A stretch of 64,000 nucleotides of DNA from Aureimonas sp. AU12. GTDB taxonomy: Bacteria; Pseudomonadota; Alphaproteobacteria; Rhizobiales; Rhizobiaceae. Both the position numbers and the translations under genes were made by a program. The stretch is taken from the NCBI RefSeq assembly GCF_001463705.1, contig NZ_BBWH01000020.1, positions 62,001 to 126,000 on the forward strand, written 5' to 3'. The stretch's first letter is position 1. The number at the start of each line of letters is the position of its first letter. Of this stretch, positions 17,086 to 26,105 are shown one piece after another. The notes under the pieces are model-generated. The model was not told the origin of the DNA. It ran no database searches and was given only the letters and a program-made list of their open reading frames with translations.

Positions 17086-18335
17086 CATTCCGCCTGAGCC
17101 GCTTTGGGTCCGATCGATCAGGCAACATCGCGATCCTGTTCGCTCTCATGATGCCACTCAGTCTCGGCATGCTGGGGCTCGTGATTGATGTCGGCATCGC
17201 CCGCGGACAGAAGAACCACATGCTTTCGATCGCCGAAGCTTCGGCGCTCGCAGCGTCGATGGATTATCGAGACGACGACAGGGGCGCCGCACGCGAGCGT
17301 GCGAAGACATACGCCACTTTCAACAGCAACAATGTGTCCAATGTCGTCACAGATTCCGAGGTCGAGTTCGGCGAGTGGGTCAACCGGACCTTCACGCCGA
17401 ACGGACGCATCAACGCGATCCGTGTGACCGCGTCGAGAACCACCGACAAAAGCAACGCCATCCGACCGATCTTCTCCTCGTTCTTCGGAATGTCCGTCTG
17501 GGACGTGTCAAGCAGCGCCGTGGTTCTCCTCGAACCCGACCCCGTCTGCATCCTTGTTCTCAACCCGAGGCGCGGCGATGCGTTCGACATTGATCCCCAG
17601 GCGCAGATCATCTCCCCTGATTGCATCGTTCACGTCAATTCGACGGATCGCGGCGCTCTCGAAATTGGATACAGAGCCATCGTGCACGTGAAAAGCCTTT
17701 CGGTCGTCGGCGGCATCGACCAGAGAGGCTCTGCCTCCGTGCAGCCGCATCCGGTCACCGGGGCCCAACCGATGGCCGACCCTTACGCAGCACTTGCGCC
17801 GCCCGTGAACAACCGCTGTGGCGGGACAAAGCGCATCAAGCGGACCAATACGGTCCTGTCGCCCGATCTCGCATTCTGCGGTGGCCTGGAGATCGACGCG
17901 TCTCAAGTCACGCTCCAGCCCGGCGTCTACGTCATCAAGGATCGCTTCACCTTAAAAAATGGTGCCTCGATCAGCGGGGACGGGGTTCTGATCTACCTGG
18001 AGGGCAAGGGAACCGATTTTTTCTTCCATAGCCGGACCTCCTTCAACCTGAAGGCGGCGACGACAGGGCCCTACGCTGGCGTCGTCCTCTGGTCAGACCG
18101 ACGCAACACACGCGACCACGACATCTATTCGAAGTTCGGTGCCCATGCGGAAGGCACGATCTACACGCCGTCCAGTCAGGTCGAATTCGAGAACGACGTC
18201 GTCTGGGAGGCGGACTGTATTCGTCTGGTGGTCGACCGTCTCGAACTCGACAATCGCTCGAAATACGCTTCGACCAACACGAAGAAGAATTGTCGAAACA
18301 ATATTTTCAGCACGTCTTCGCGTCTGGTGCGCTGA
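17082..18335 (+). CDS. TadG-like protein with N-terminal pilus-assembly segment and repetitive C-terminal domain
   Basis: The 417-residue protein begins with the TadG-type segment DRSGNIAILFALMMPLSLGM, a single hydrophobic helix near residues 12-40. After a linker, the C-terminal 250 residues show glycine- and valine-spaced strands (for example LQPGVYVIKDRFTLKNGASI, then GTIYTPSSQVEFEN). They look like the beta-rich domain common at the end of envelope-exposed TadG relatives. It should be anchored in the inner membrane with the bulk outside. It is translationally coupled to the TadE-like gene. A weak stem follows at 18342-18377. No von Willebrand MIDAS motif was seen. Confidence 0.78.
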   Translation: MTFRLSRFGSDRSGNIAILFALMMPLSLGMLGLVIDVGIARGQKNHMLSIAEASALAASMDYRDDDRGAARERAKTYATFNSNNVSNVVTDSEVEFGEWVNRTFTPNGRINAIRVTASRTTDKSNAIRPIFSSFFGMSVWDVSSSAVVLLEPDPVCILVLNPRRGDAFDIDPQAQIISPDCIVHVNSTDRGALEIGYRAIVHVKSLSVVGGIDQRGSASVQPHPVTGAQPMADPYAALAPPVNNRCGGTKRIKRTNTVLSPDLAFCGGLEIDASQVTLQPGVYVIKDRFTLKNGASISGDGVLIYLEGKGTDFFFHSRTSFNLKAATTGPYAGVVLWSDRRNTRDHDIYSKFGAHAEGTIYTPSSQVEFENDVVWEADCIRLVVDRLELDNRSKYASTNTKKNCRNNIFSTSSRLVR

Positions 18336-18473
18336 GGGACAAAGGTGGCGGTGATGCCAGCGCTCAGCACCCACCTTGGCTCCGCGATCTGACCGGAGGC
18401 CGTAAAGACTGCTGACCGTGCAAGCCTCTGGCGTGCGCCTGCGGTAGAGGAGCCGACGTCACGATCGAGATCG

Positions 18474-18668
18474 TCAGGTGGCGTCCTGCAGGGCAGTTGG
18501 TAAGAGGTGCGTGCTGGCGTTCAGCGCTTCCATGGCGACGATCTTGCCGTCCGCGCCGAAGTCGAGGCCGCCGCCGGCTGCGACCTCCTCGCTTTCCAGA
18601 ATTGTGTCCGCAGAGAAGCGGATACAGGCGGCACCGCTCTCCAGGTCGTCATGGACGGTCGGGCTCAT
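18474..18668 (-). CDS. DUF2283 family protein
   Basis: The 64-residue protein starts at ATG 18668 with GGAAAG upstream. It matches the DUF2283 pattern: an early IRFSADTILESEEVA stretch followed by LDFGADGKIVAMEALNAS. The function of the family is not known. The start overlaps the stop of a decayed DUF4258 reading frame by four bases (ATGA), so the two were once translationally coupled. Adjacent DUF4258/DUF2283 genes recur in bacteria, and I infer a toxin-antitoxin-like relationship without proof. A longer in-frame reading to 18740 exists but only joins remnants of the upstream gene. Confidence 0.75.
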   Translation of the reverse strand: MSPTVHDDLESGAACIRFSADTILESEEVAAGGGLDFGADGKIVAMEALNASTHLLPTALQDAT

Positions 18669-18916
18669 GGTCGGCGCGCTTTCCGGTCGCAGGCCATCCG
18701 TGACGATACGGATTTCTTCACCGGTTTCCACCATCGCCACACGCTAACGCGGGTGGCGTTATGCGGGATGTCCGGGAAGCGCCGTTCCAGATCGGGTCAC
18801 TTCGGGGCAATCGCCACCCCGTCGGGTCGGCGCACCGTGGCTTCGATCCATGCGGGATGGAGATCAAGCCCGCCGATGGCGCGCCTCGCATGCGTCGTGA
18901 AGACGAAGAGCTTCAC
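18665..18916 (-). pseudogene. Decayed DUF4258 gene
   Basis: From a GTG at 18916 with a G-rich ribosome site, the frame reads KLFVFTTHARRAIGGLDLHP and PAWIEATVRRPD, the N-terminal half of a DUF4258 protein. A TGA interrupts it at 18797-18799. Downstream, the expected RVAMVETGEEIRIVT segment appears in a different frame (about 18749-18703). The terminal DRKARRP plus stop returns in the original frame, overlapping the DUF2283 ATG. The total span is exactly 84 codons, normal for the family. One nonsense change and two compensating shifts therefore inactivate it, unless they are sequencing errors. Confidence 0.65.
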
Positions 18917-18924
18917 GCCCCCGG

Positions 18925-20733
18925 TCAGCTGTCCATCTTCAGCGCCGCGATGAACGCTTCCTGCGGGATGTCCACCTTGCCGAACTGGCGCATGCGCTTC
19001 TTGCCCTCCTTCTGCTTGTCGAGAAGCTTGCGCTTGCGCGAGGCGTCGCCGCCGTAGCATTTGGCGGTCACGTCCTTGCGCAGCGCCGAGATCGTCTCGC
19101 GCGCCACGACCTTGCCGCCGATCGCCGCCTGGATCGGGATCTTGAAGAGGTGGTTGGGGATCAGCTCCTTGAGCTTCTCGCACATGGCGCGCCCACGCCG
19201 CTCGGCCTGCGCCCGGTGGACCAGCATCGACAGCGCGTCCACCGCCTCGCCGTTGACGAGGACGGAGAGCTTGACGAGATCGCCCTCGCGGTAGTCGGCG
19301 AGCGAATAGTCGAAGGAGGCGTAGCCCTTCGAGATCGACTTCAAGCGGTCGTAGAAGTCGAAGACCACCTCGTTCAGCGGCAGCTCGTAGGTCACCATCG
19401 CGCGCTTGCCGACATAGGAGAGGTCGACCTGCACGCCGCGCCGCTCCTGGCAGAGGGTCAGGATGTTGCCGAGATAGTCGTCGGGGGTCAGGATCGTCGC
19501 CTTGATCCACGGCTCCCAGATCGCCTCGATCTTCATGACGTCGGGCATGTCGGCGGGATTGTGCAGCGGGATCGTGGTGCCGTCGGTGAGCTTGATGTCG
19601 TAGACGACCGATGGCGCGGTGGCGATGAGATCGAGATCGAACTCGCGGCTGAGGCGCTCCTGGATGATCTCCAGATGCAGAAGGCCGAGGAAGCCGCAGC
19701 GGAAGCCGAAGCCGAGCGCGGCCGAGCTTTCCATCTCGAAGGAGAAGCTGGCATCGTTGAGGCGAAGGCGCCCCATCGCGGCGCGCAGGTCGTCGAAGCT
19801 CGCCGCATCCACCGGGAAGAGGCCGCAGAAGACCACGGGCTGCGCCGGCTTGAAGCCCGGCAGCATGGTGGCGGTCTGGCGCTTGTCTTCGGTGATCGTG
19901 TCGCCGACGCGGGTGTCCGCCACCTCCTTGATGCCGGCGGTGATGAAGCCGAGTTCGCCGGGGCCGAGCTCGTCCATCGTCACCATCTTCGGCGTGAAGA
20001 CGCCGACGCGGTCGACCGGGTACTTGGCGTCGGTGCCCATCATGCGGATGGTCTGGCCGCGCTTCAATTCGCCGTCGATGACGCGCACGAGCACGACGAC
20101 GCCGAGATAGGCGTCGTACCAGCTGTCGACCAGCATCGCCTTGAGGGGGGCCGAACGGTCGCCGGTCTTGGGCGGCGGCAGGCGGGTGACGATGGCCTCC
20201 AGCACCTCGCCGATGCCGATGCCGGATTTGGCGGAGATCATCACGGCTTCGGATGCATCGATGCCGATCACCTCCTCGATCTGCGCCTTCACCTTGTCGG
20301 GCTCGGCGGCGGGCAGGTCGATCTTGTTGAGGACGGGCACGATCTCGAGATTGTTGTCGAGCGCCAGATAGACGTTGGCGAGCGTCTGCGCCTCCACGCC
20401 CTGCGCGGCGTCCACCACGAGGAGCGCGCCCTCGCAAGCCGAGAGCGAGCGCGACACCTCGTAGGCGAAGTCGACATGGCCGGGCGTGTCGATAAGGTTG
20501 AGGACGTAGGTCTCGCCATCCTTGGCCACATAGTGCAGGCGCACCGTCTGCGCCTTAATGGTGATGCCGCGCTCTCGCTCGATATCCATGGAGTCGAGCA
20601 CCTGCTCCTTCATCTCGCGCACCTCCAGCCCGCCCGTGGACTGGATCAGGCGGTCGGCGAGGGTGGACTTCCCGTGGTCGATATGGGCGACGATGGAGAA
20701 GTTGCGGATGTGGTCGAGGGGCGTCTGGCTCAT
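18925..20733 (-). CDS. lepA: Elongation factor 4 (LepA), ribosome back-translocase GTPase
   Basis: About 602 residues from the ATG at 20733 ([20 protein letters not shown]). An ATG nine bases upstream is possible and neither has an obvious ribosome site. G1 (AHIDHGKST), G3 (DTPGHVDF) and G4 (NKIDLP) motifs are intact. The C-terminal LepA-specific domain is present, ending [12 protein letters not shown] with the typical lysine-rich [20 protein letters not shown] stretch. It binds stalled ribosomes and is a housekeeping gene. Its 3' end is nine bases from the decayed DUF4258 frame. Confidence 0.97.
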   Translation of the reverse strand: MSQTPLDHIRNFSIVAHIDHGKSTLADRLIQSTGGLEVREMKEQVLDSMDIERERGITIKAQTVRLHYVAKDGETYVLNLIDTPGHVDFAYEVSRSLSACEGALLVVDAAQGVEAQTLANVYLALDNNLEIVPVLNKIDLPAAEPDKVKAQIEEVIGIDASEAVMISAKSGIGIGEVLEAIVTRLPPPKTGDRSAPLKAMLVDSWYDAYLGVVVLVRVIDGELKRGQTIRMMGTDAKYPVDRVGVFTPKMVTMDELGPGELGFITAGIKEVADTRVGDTITEDKRQTATMLPGFKPAQPVVFCGLFPVDAASFDDLRAAMGRLRLNDASFSFEMESSAALGFGFRCGFLGLLHLEIIQERLSREFDLDLIATAPSVVYDIKLTDGTTIPLHNPADMPDVMKIEAIWEPWIKATILTPDDYLGNILTLCQERRGVQVDLSYVGKRAMVTYELPLNEVVFDFYDRLKSISKGYASFDYSLADYREGDLVKLSVLVNGEAVDALSMLVHRAQAERRGRAMCEKLKELIPNHLFKIPIQAAIGGKVVARETISALRKDVTAKCYGGDASRKRKLLDKQKEGKKRMRQFGKVDIPQEAFIAALKMDS

Positions 20734-20821
20734 GCACCGCATATAAGCAATTGCGAGAAAAACGGGAACCGGTTTTGCGAAGGGTTCCAGCGGGAAACGC
20801 AGCGGCTTCGCGCGGCGGCGC

Positions 20822-21622
20822 TCAAGGGGCGCGCAGCATCACGATCTCGGCCGGCGTCAGCGGGCGCACGGTTCCCTTTGCGAGATCGCCGAGGGCGAGC
20901 GGCCCGACGGCGACGCGCACGAGGCGCAGCGTTTCGATGTCGAGGGCGGCGAGCACCCGTCGGATCTGCCGGTTGCGGCCCTCGTCGAGGACGACCTCCA
21001 GCCAGGAGGTGCGCCCGCCCTCGCGAAGGAGGCGCGCGCGCTTGAGCGCCAGATGCTCGCCGCGATCCTCGATGCCCGCCTCCATGCGCGCCAGCAGCGC
21101 GGCGTCCACCCGGCGGTCGACCTGCACGTGGTAGGTCTTGCCAAGATGGCGGGCGGGGTCGGTCAGCGCGTCGGCGAAGGCGGTGTCGTTGGTGAAGAGG
21201 AGGAGGCCCTCGCTCGCCTTGTCGAGGCGCCCGACCGGCGCGATGTGGGGAAGGTCCAGCCCGGCGAGACATGAAAAGACGGTGGGGCGCCCCTGCGGAT
21301 CGTGCCGCGTGGTGACGAGACCGCGCGGCTTGTTCAGCATGAGATGGATCGCCGCGCGGGCTTTGAGCGGCGCGCCGTCGACGGCGAGCCGCATGCGGGC
21401 GGGGTCGGTGCGGTGCTCGGGATCGAGGATCACGCGCCCGTCCACCGTGACGCGGCCCGCGCGCACCAGCGCTTCGCCTTGCATGCGCGAACAATAGCCG
21501 AGCTTGGACAGGACGCGCGCCAGCCCGTGGCCCGCAGGCGGCTCGCGGCCGGTGGCGGCGGAGCGGGAGGGCGCGGCTTTGAACGGCTTGCCGGACGGGG
21601 GCGGGCGACGCTCGCGTGTCAT
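20822..21622 (-). CDS. 16S/23S rRNA pseudouridine synthase (RsuA/RluB/RluE family)
   Basis: About 266 residues from ATG 21622 ([14 protein letters not shown]). A basic, low-complexity N-terminus precedes an S4 RNA-binding domain ([20 protein letters not shown]). The catalytic RsuA-type domain follows, with the [16 protein letters not shown] motif whose Asp (near residue 131) attacks uridine. The C-terminal [14 protein letters not shown] segment is diagnostic. The exact target uridine cannot be told from sequence. It lies upstream of lepA on the same strand with about 90 bases between. Confidence 0.9.
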   Translation of the reverse strand: MTRERRPPPSGKPFKAAPSRSAATGREPPAGHGLARVLSKLGYCSRMQGEALVRAGRVTVDGRVILDPEHRTDPARMRLAVDGAPLKARAAIHLMLNKPRGLVTTRHDPQGRPTVFSCLAGLDLPHIAPVGRLDKASEGLLLFTNDTAFADALTDPARHLGKTYHVQVDRRVDAALLARMEAGIEDRGEHLALKRARLLREGGRTSWLEVVLDEGRNRQIRRVLAALDIETLRLVRVAVGPLALGDLAKGTVRPLTPAEIVMLRAP

Positions 21623-21692
21623 CGCCGCTCGTCGCGCAGAAGCCGGGGCGTCGTCAAGCGCCCCGGCTTTGCAGCTTTGAAGGTGCGAAACC

Positions 21693-22718
21693 TCAGGCGG
21701 CGTCGACGTAATAGGCGATGCCTTCGTACTGGAAGGTCGGGTTGTTGCCGAAGACCGAGGCGAGTTCGCTCTGGTTGGCGGTGTAGAAATGGACGCCGGA
21801 GGCCGAATTGTAGAAGCGGTAGAGCGCCTCGTGCGTGCCGCCGCCATCGGTGGCGGAGGCCTCATAGGCCTCGCCCTCGTAGCGGTAGTTGCGCAGCGTC
21901 GCGATCACCTGATCGCGCTCGGCGACGCTGGCGGTGTAAAAATGCGTGCCGGTGTCGGTGTTGTAGAAGCGGAAGACGTCGACCGAGGTCGCGCTGTCGT
22001 CGGCCGTGGTGTCGTAGGAATTGCCCTCGTAGCGATACTGCGGCAGCGTCGCGCCGACGAAGTCGCGCTCGGCCACCGAGCTCGTGTAGAAATGCGTGCC
22101 GCTGGCCGTGTTGTAGAAGCGGAACACGTCGCTCGAGCCCGATCCCACGACCTCCGTGTCGGCGGTCGTGTCGCGCGGATTGGCGCCGTAGATCTCCTGG
22201 ATCGAGGCGATGTCGGTGCTCGTGGGGCCGCGCTGGTCGTTGAGATAGGGGTACATCAGCGAGGACGGGTCGTCGCTGTGGCCGAGGCCGAGCAGGTGGC
22301 CGATCTCATGGACCGCGACGGCGAACAGGTTGTAGCCGTAGGAGGCCGGGTTCTGCGAGAAGTCCCAGGTCTCGGCCGTGTCGAAGGTGACCTGGCCGTC
22401 GACCATCTCCTGGCCGGTGCTGCGATTGTAATAGTACCAGTTGGCCTGTCCGAGCGTCCCGTTCGCACCGTCGAACCCGCCGAGGCTCATCACGATGTCG
22501 GTGTCGCTGCGGTCGGCGAGCTGCGTGAAGTCGATCCGGGCCAGACTCTCCCACAAGCCGAAGGCCTTTTGGATCGCACCCTCGAACAGCCCCGTCGGCA
22601 ACGAGTTGGCGCCGGTGACCGCCGCGTCGAAGGACGAGTCGAAACTCCACGTTACGGAACCGGCTGCCGTTCCGAACGTCGCGTTGCCCCACTTCGAGCC
22701 GTTGTAATTGATCGCCAT
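21693..22718 (-). CDS. M10-type zinc metalloprotease with three C-terminal DUF5648-like repeats
   Basis: The 341-residue protein starts at ATG 22718 (MAINYNGSKWGNA) with GGAAG close upstream. The zinc site HEIGHLLGLGH near residues 136-146 and the Met-turn SLMYP behind it identify a matrixin/serralysin-like catalytic domain. After residue 195 come three repeats of about 49 residues. Each opens with RFYNTxTGTHFYT-like text (starts near 196, 245 and 295) and closes with YRYEG-like text. This is the DUF5648 pattern found in secreted, surface-acting proteins. No N-terminal signal peptide is visible, so export may use a type I or other C-terminal route; no ABC/MFP exporter lies nearby. Confidence 0.85.
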   Translation of the reverse strand: MAINYNGSKWGNATFGTAAGSVTWSFDSSFDAAVTGANSLPTGLFEGAIQKAFGLWESLARIDFTQLADRSDTDIVMSLGGFDGANGTLGQANWYYYNRSTGQEMVDGQVTFDTAETWDFSQNPASYGYNLFAVAVHEIGHLLGLGHSDDPSSLMYPYLNDQRGPTSTDIASIQEIYGANPRDTTADTEVVGSGSSDVFRFYNTASGTHFYTSSVAERDFVGATLPQYRYEGNSYDTTADDSATSVDVFRFYNTDTGTHFYTASVAERDQVIATLRNYRYEGEAYEASATDGGGTHEALYRFYNSASGVHFYTANQSELASVFGNNPTFQYEGIAYYVDAA

Positions 22719-22901
22719 TCGCTTCCGCCAAACCACTTTTGATGGCGGCTCTTAACACGGCATGGTTGCCGAGGGGTTACGGACCGGCCATCACAATTTG
22801 TTGGAAAGGGACCCTGACGGTTTACCAAAGGCTCGATGAGACCACTGCGACACGAGCGCAGGTTGCGACGCGCGGTCCCTGTGAAGTGCCGGGATCGGAC
22901 T

Positions 22902-23837
22902 TCAGGGCGTCCCAGTCGGACCGCCGTCGCGCGTCTCCGCCAGCGCCATCAGCCGCTCCATCCGGGCGGCGAACGCCTTGGGTTTTTCGGCGAGGAGGCG
23001 CGACACGGCATCGACGGCGCTGGCGCGTAGCTCGCCCTGGTGCCGCTCGAGGCGCGCCCGAACGGTGGCGAGGTCGGCTGGGGCGCCGAAGGAAGCGGGG
23101 TCGGCATCCATCTCGGCGCGCAGCACCGCATAGTCGTGGTCGCGGCCGAGATCCTCGGCGATGCCGTCGGCGGCCTTTTCGAGCGGCGCGAGGGCCTCGG
23201 GCCAGAGCTCGGTGAGGAGCTTCAGGTGCATCGCCAGATACTTGATGCGCTTGCGCAGGTCGTGGAACGCCTCGCTGTCGCCCGACCGCAGCGCGGCGCG
23301 CAGATCGCGGCGGGCGCGCGCGTAATTGGCTTGAAGGCCCGCGGTAACGATCGCCCGGCGCCGCTTGGCGCCGCGCTTGACGACGAAGCCGTCGAGCCGG
23401 ACGCGGCCCTCCTGCAGGGCGTCGATCGTGGCGGCCACGGGCGCATCGGGGTCGCCGAGCGCCTCGGCAGCGGCCTCGCGCTTCAGTTCTAGCGCGGTGC
23501 GCACCACGGCGAACGCATCGGTCTCGGCCTCGCCGGCAAAACGCCGCTCCAGCCCGTCGAGCGCCTCGATCAGGGCGGTGCGGTCGCGCGTGCCCGACAG
23601 GGCGTGGGCGATGTCGCGGTAGCGCGCGGTCTCGGTGGCAGCAAAGCCGGCATGGCCGGGGCGCGCGAGGATCAGCAGCCCGCGCAGCTTCTTGAAGCGC
23701 TTGCGCGCGTCGTGGATCGCTTCGTGCCGGTCGCCATCGCGATCCGACAGCTCCGCAATGGCCTTGTCGATCTGCTCGCGGGCGATGCGCCGGATGTCGG
23801 CGTCGAGGGCGGTGCGGGACTGGATGCGATAGGCCAT
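22902..23837 (-). CDS. CHAD domain protein
   Basis: About 311 residues from the ATG at 23837 (MAYRIQSRTALDADIRR). The CHAD hallmark of conserved histidines in basic helices is visible twice, as HEAIHDARKRFKKLRGLL near the start and EAFHDLRKRIKYLAMHLKLL near the middle. CHAD proteins bind polyphosphate and associate with polyphosphate granules. A CYTH-domain triphosphatase, whose family is often fused to or adjacent to CHAD, lies 1.6 kb away, with the pentapeptide-repeat gene between. A longer upstream reading is unlikely because it is antisense to the pentapeptide gene. Confidence 0.88.
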   Translation of the reverse strand: MAYRIQSRTALDADIRRIAREQIDKAIAELSDRDGDRHEAIHDARKRFKKLRGLLILARPGHAGFAATETARYRDIAHALSGTRDRTALIEALDGLERRFAGEAETDAFAVVRTALELKREAAAEALGDPDAPVAATIDALQEGRVRLDGFVVKRGAKRRRAIVTAGLQANYARARRDLRAALRSGDSEAFHDLRKRIKYLAMHLKLLTELWPEALAPLEKAADGIAEDLGRDHDYAVLRAEMDADPASFGAPADLATVRARLERHQGELRASAVDAVSRLLAEKPKAFAARMERLMALAETRDGGPTGTP

Positions 23838-24086
23838 GGATCTCGTTGGTCGTGTCAAGCATGCACGGGGTGCGCCCGCCCGCTGCGTCATCGTGTTCCA
23901 TCTATCGCCCGATCGCGCAATGTCACGGTGCGGCCGCATCGAGAGAAGCGCGGCGGCCGTACGCGGATCGGCAAGGCGTTGCCGGCAGCGGCGAAGCGTC
24001 GCCGATCTCGCGCCCCATGCGCCATCGAAAATGCGGGCGGGCGGACCAGATAGTGCCGATCGACGATCACGGACGGTTGATGACGC

Positions 24087-25460
24087 ATGGACGACCTTTC
24101 TGCTGCATCGGCGGACCTCGAGGCCCGGACGCCGCAAGGCCGGCTCGACGCCTTTCGCGAGGCGACCGGCGCGGGTCTGGCCGGCACGCGTCTCGACCTC
24201 AGCCGCCTCGATCTGCGCGCCGAGACACTGCAGGCGCTGGCCGGTGACGGGGCGCAGGCCGCCAGCTGGTGGAATGCCGGCCGCGAGGGGATCGACCTGT
24301 CGAACCTGGCGCTGGGGGCAGCCATCATCGGCAGGGCGGACCTGACACGCGCGGACCTGTCGCGCAGCACCCTCGCCGAGGCGAAGGGGCGCTCGGTGCG
24401 GCTCGACGCCTCGCTCATCGAAGAGACGGATTTCTCGCGCGCCGATCTCTCGGGTGCCTCCTTCGCCAAGGCGCAGGGCGGGCAGGCGGCGTTTCGCGAG
24501 GCGATGCTGGAGGATGCCTCCTTTGCCGGTGCGACCCTGCGCTTCGCCGATTTCGGCAAGGCGCTGCTCGACGGCGCCAGCTTCGAGGGCGCCGACCTCT
24601 GGGGGGCCAGCTTCGAGGGGGCCGATGCCGACCAGACGCTGTTTCGCGGCGCCCGCCTCGACGAGGCTCGCCTCGTCGACGTCAACCTGACCCATGCCGA
24701 CTTCAGCGGCGCGAGCCTGAAGCTCGCGCGCCTCACCGGTTCGCGCCTTCGCGGCGCGACCTTCGCCGGGGCTCGGCTCGACGGGGCCGATCTCTCGGGC
24801 GCCGACCTTTCGGGCACCACGCTGACGCGGCTGAATCTCGCCTCCTGCCAGTTGCGCCATGCGCGCTTCGCCGGCGCCTGGATCGAGGGCACGCGGATGC
24901 GCATGGAGCAGATCGGCGGGGCCGTGGGCGAAGAGGTCGCCGGCGAGTTCGAGGCGGCGCAGGCCAGCTATCTGGCGCTGGAAGCCAACTTCACCAGCAT
25001 CGGCGCCAAGGACGAGGCGAGCTGGGCCTACAAAAGCGGCCGACGCATGGGCCGCTCGGCGGCCGGCGCCAAGGCAAGAACCGCGCTGCGCGCCCGCCAG
25101 CCCCGCGCCTTCGTCGGCGCCTTCTACCGCTGGAGCGCCGACCGGTTCGTGGAATGGCTCTGCGACTACGGCGAGAGCCTGTCGCGGATCCTGCGCGCCT
25201 TCGCCATCCTCATGGCGGTCTTCGCCGTGCTCTACGGGATCAGCGCCGGCCTTGTGCCGGAGGGCGCCAGCGAGGGCAGCCGCAACGCGCTGGATCTCGC
25301 CAGCTACAGCGCGCTCAACATGATGACTGCCAACCCGCCGGAGATCGGTCTCGCGCCGGTGGGCCGCTTCACCAACTTCCTCGTCGGGTTGCAGGGCGCC
25401 GTCGGCATCGTTCTGATGGGCCTCTTCGGCTACGTGCTCGGCAACCGCATCCGCCGCTAG
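24087..25460 (+). CDS. Pentapeptide-repeat protein with C-terminal channel-like membrane domain
   Basis: The 457-residue protein has an N-terminal half made of pentapeptide repeats (for example ADLTRADLSRSTL, ADLSGASFAKA, GADLWGASFEGAD) forming a right-handed quadrilateral helix over about residues 65-275. A helical linker (FTSIGAKDEASWAYKSGRRM) follows. The end is a two-helix membrane module: helix 1 near 370-392, a short re-entrant segment SALNMMTANPPEIGLAP, and helix 2 near 430-453 ending GNRIRR. That module looks like a two-TM potassium-channel pore whose TxGYG filter is replaced by TANPPE. The stop overlaps the convergent CYTH stop. The function is unknown. Confidence 0.82.
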   Translation: MDDLSAASADLEARTPQGRLDAFREATGAGLAGTRLDLSRLDLRAETLQALAGDGAQAASWWNAGREGIDLSNLALGAAIIGRADLTRADLSRSTLAEAKGRSVRLDASLIEETDFSRADLSGASFAKAQGGQAAFREAMLEDASFAGATLRFADFGKALLDGASFEGADLWGASFEGADADQTLFRGARLDEARLVDVNLTHADFSGASLKLARLTGSRLRGATFAGARLDGADLSGADLSGTTLTRLNLASCQLRHARFAGAWIEGTRMRMEQIGGAVGEEVAGEFEAAQASYLALEANFTSIGAKDEASWAYKSGRRMGRSAAGAKARTALRARQPRAFVGAFYRWSADRFVEWLCDYGESLSRILRAFAILMAVFAVLYGISAGLVPEGASEGSRNALDLASYSALNMMTANPPEIGLAPVGRFTNFLVGLQGAVGIVLMGLFGYVLGNRIRR

Positions 25461-25930
25461 GCGTCGTCGTCCGGCACGAGGCCGGACAGGGCCATGGCGG
25501 CGTTGGTGAAGCGCGGGTCGTGCGTGACCTCCGGGCCGATCCAGGACGGAAGCAACACCGCGTGGTCGGCGGTGGGCAGCTCGATCTCGGCCAGCACCAG
25601 AGGGGCGAGGGCCCCGGCGAAGACGTCCACCTCGATCGTCAGCTCACCGAGCGGCACGAGATGCCGCCGCTTCTCGACCACGGTGCCCAGATGCGAAGCT
25701 TCGAGGGCGTCGGCATCGGTGTCGGGAATGTCGTACTCGAACTCGCCGCGCGACAGGCCGGCACCGGTCTTCACCGTCAGCACCGCCGGGCGGCCCTCGC
25801 GGCGGCGGACCCGGATGCTGACGCCCTCGCGCACCGCCAGATAGAACTGCCGGATTGCGGTACCGTCATCCGCGTCCTCGCGCCAGGATGGGTTCGTCAC
25901 GAGAAACTTGCGTTCGATCTCTTCGGCCAT
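25457..25930 (-). CDS. CYTH-domain triphosphatase
   Basis: The 157-residue protein starts MAEEIERKFLV. It carries the ExExK signature (Glu4, Glu6, Lys8) that holds the metal and triphosphate in the tunnel fold. Basic and acidic strands follow, such as SIRVRRREGRPAVLTVKT and LTIEVDVFAG. Bacterial members hydrolyse inorganic triphosphate or similar compounds. Proximity to a CHAD protein suggests a shared link to polyphosphate metabolism. Its 3' end overlaps that of the pentapeptide-repeat gene by four bases (convergent). Confidence 0.9.
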   Translation of the reverse strand: MAEEIERKFLVTNPSWREDADDGTAIRQFYLAVREGVSIRVRRREGRPAVLTVKTGAGLSRGEFEYDIPDTDADALEASHLGTVVEKRRHLVPLGELTIEVDVFAGALAPLVLAEIELPTADHAVLLPSWIGPEVTHDPRFTNAAMALSGLVPDDDA

Positions 25931-26105
25931 GGCGCAACTGTGGGTCGGCGTCGGGCCTTGCGTCAAGGCAGCGTGCCACCGCCGCTCGGAGCCGTTTGCC
26001 GGGCCTTAACCCTTGTCGGGCAGGATTGCCGGCGGGCCGGTGCGGCTTTGGCGGCCGGCGTCCCGATCGCCGGACCCCGAGCCCTGGGCGTGTGGAGACC
26101 CGGCG

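Noticed and set aside
18669-18740. Longer DUF2283 start at 18740
   Set aside because: The extra residues are remnants of the decayed DUF4258 gene; the ATG at 18668 has a ribosome site and fits the family start.
19150-21045. Long plus-strand open frame opposite lepA
   Set aside because: Histidine- and aspartate-rich translation typical of antisense frames; lepA on the other strand is certain.
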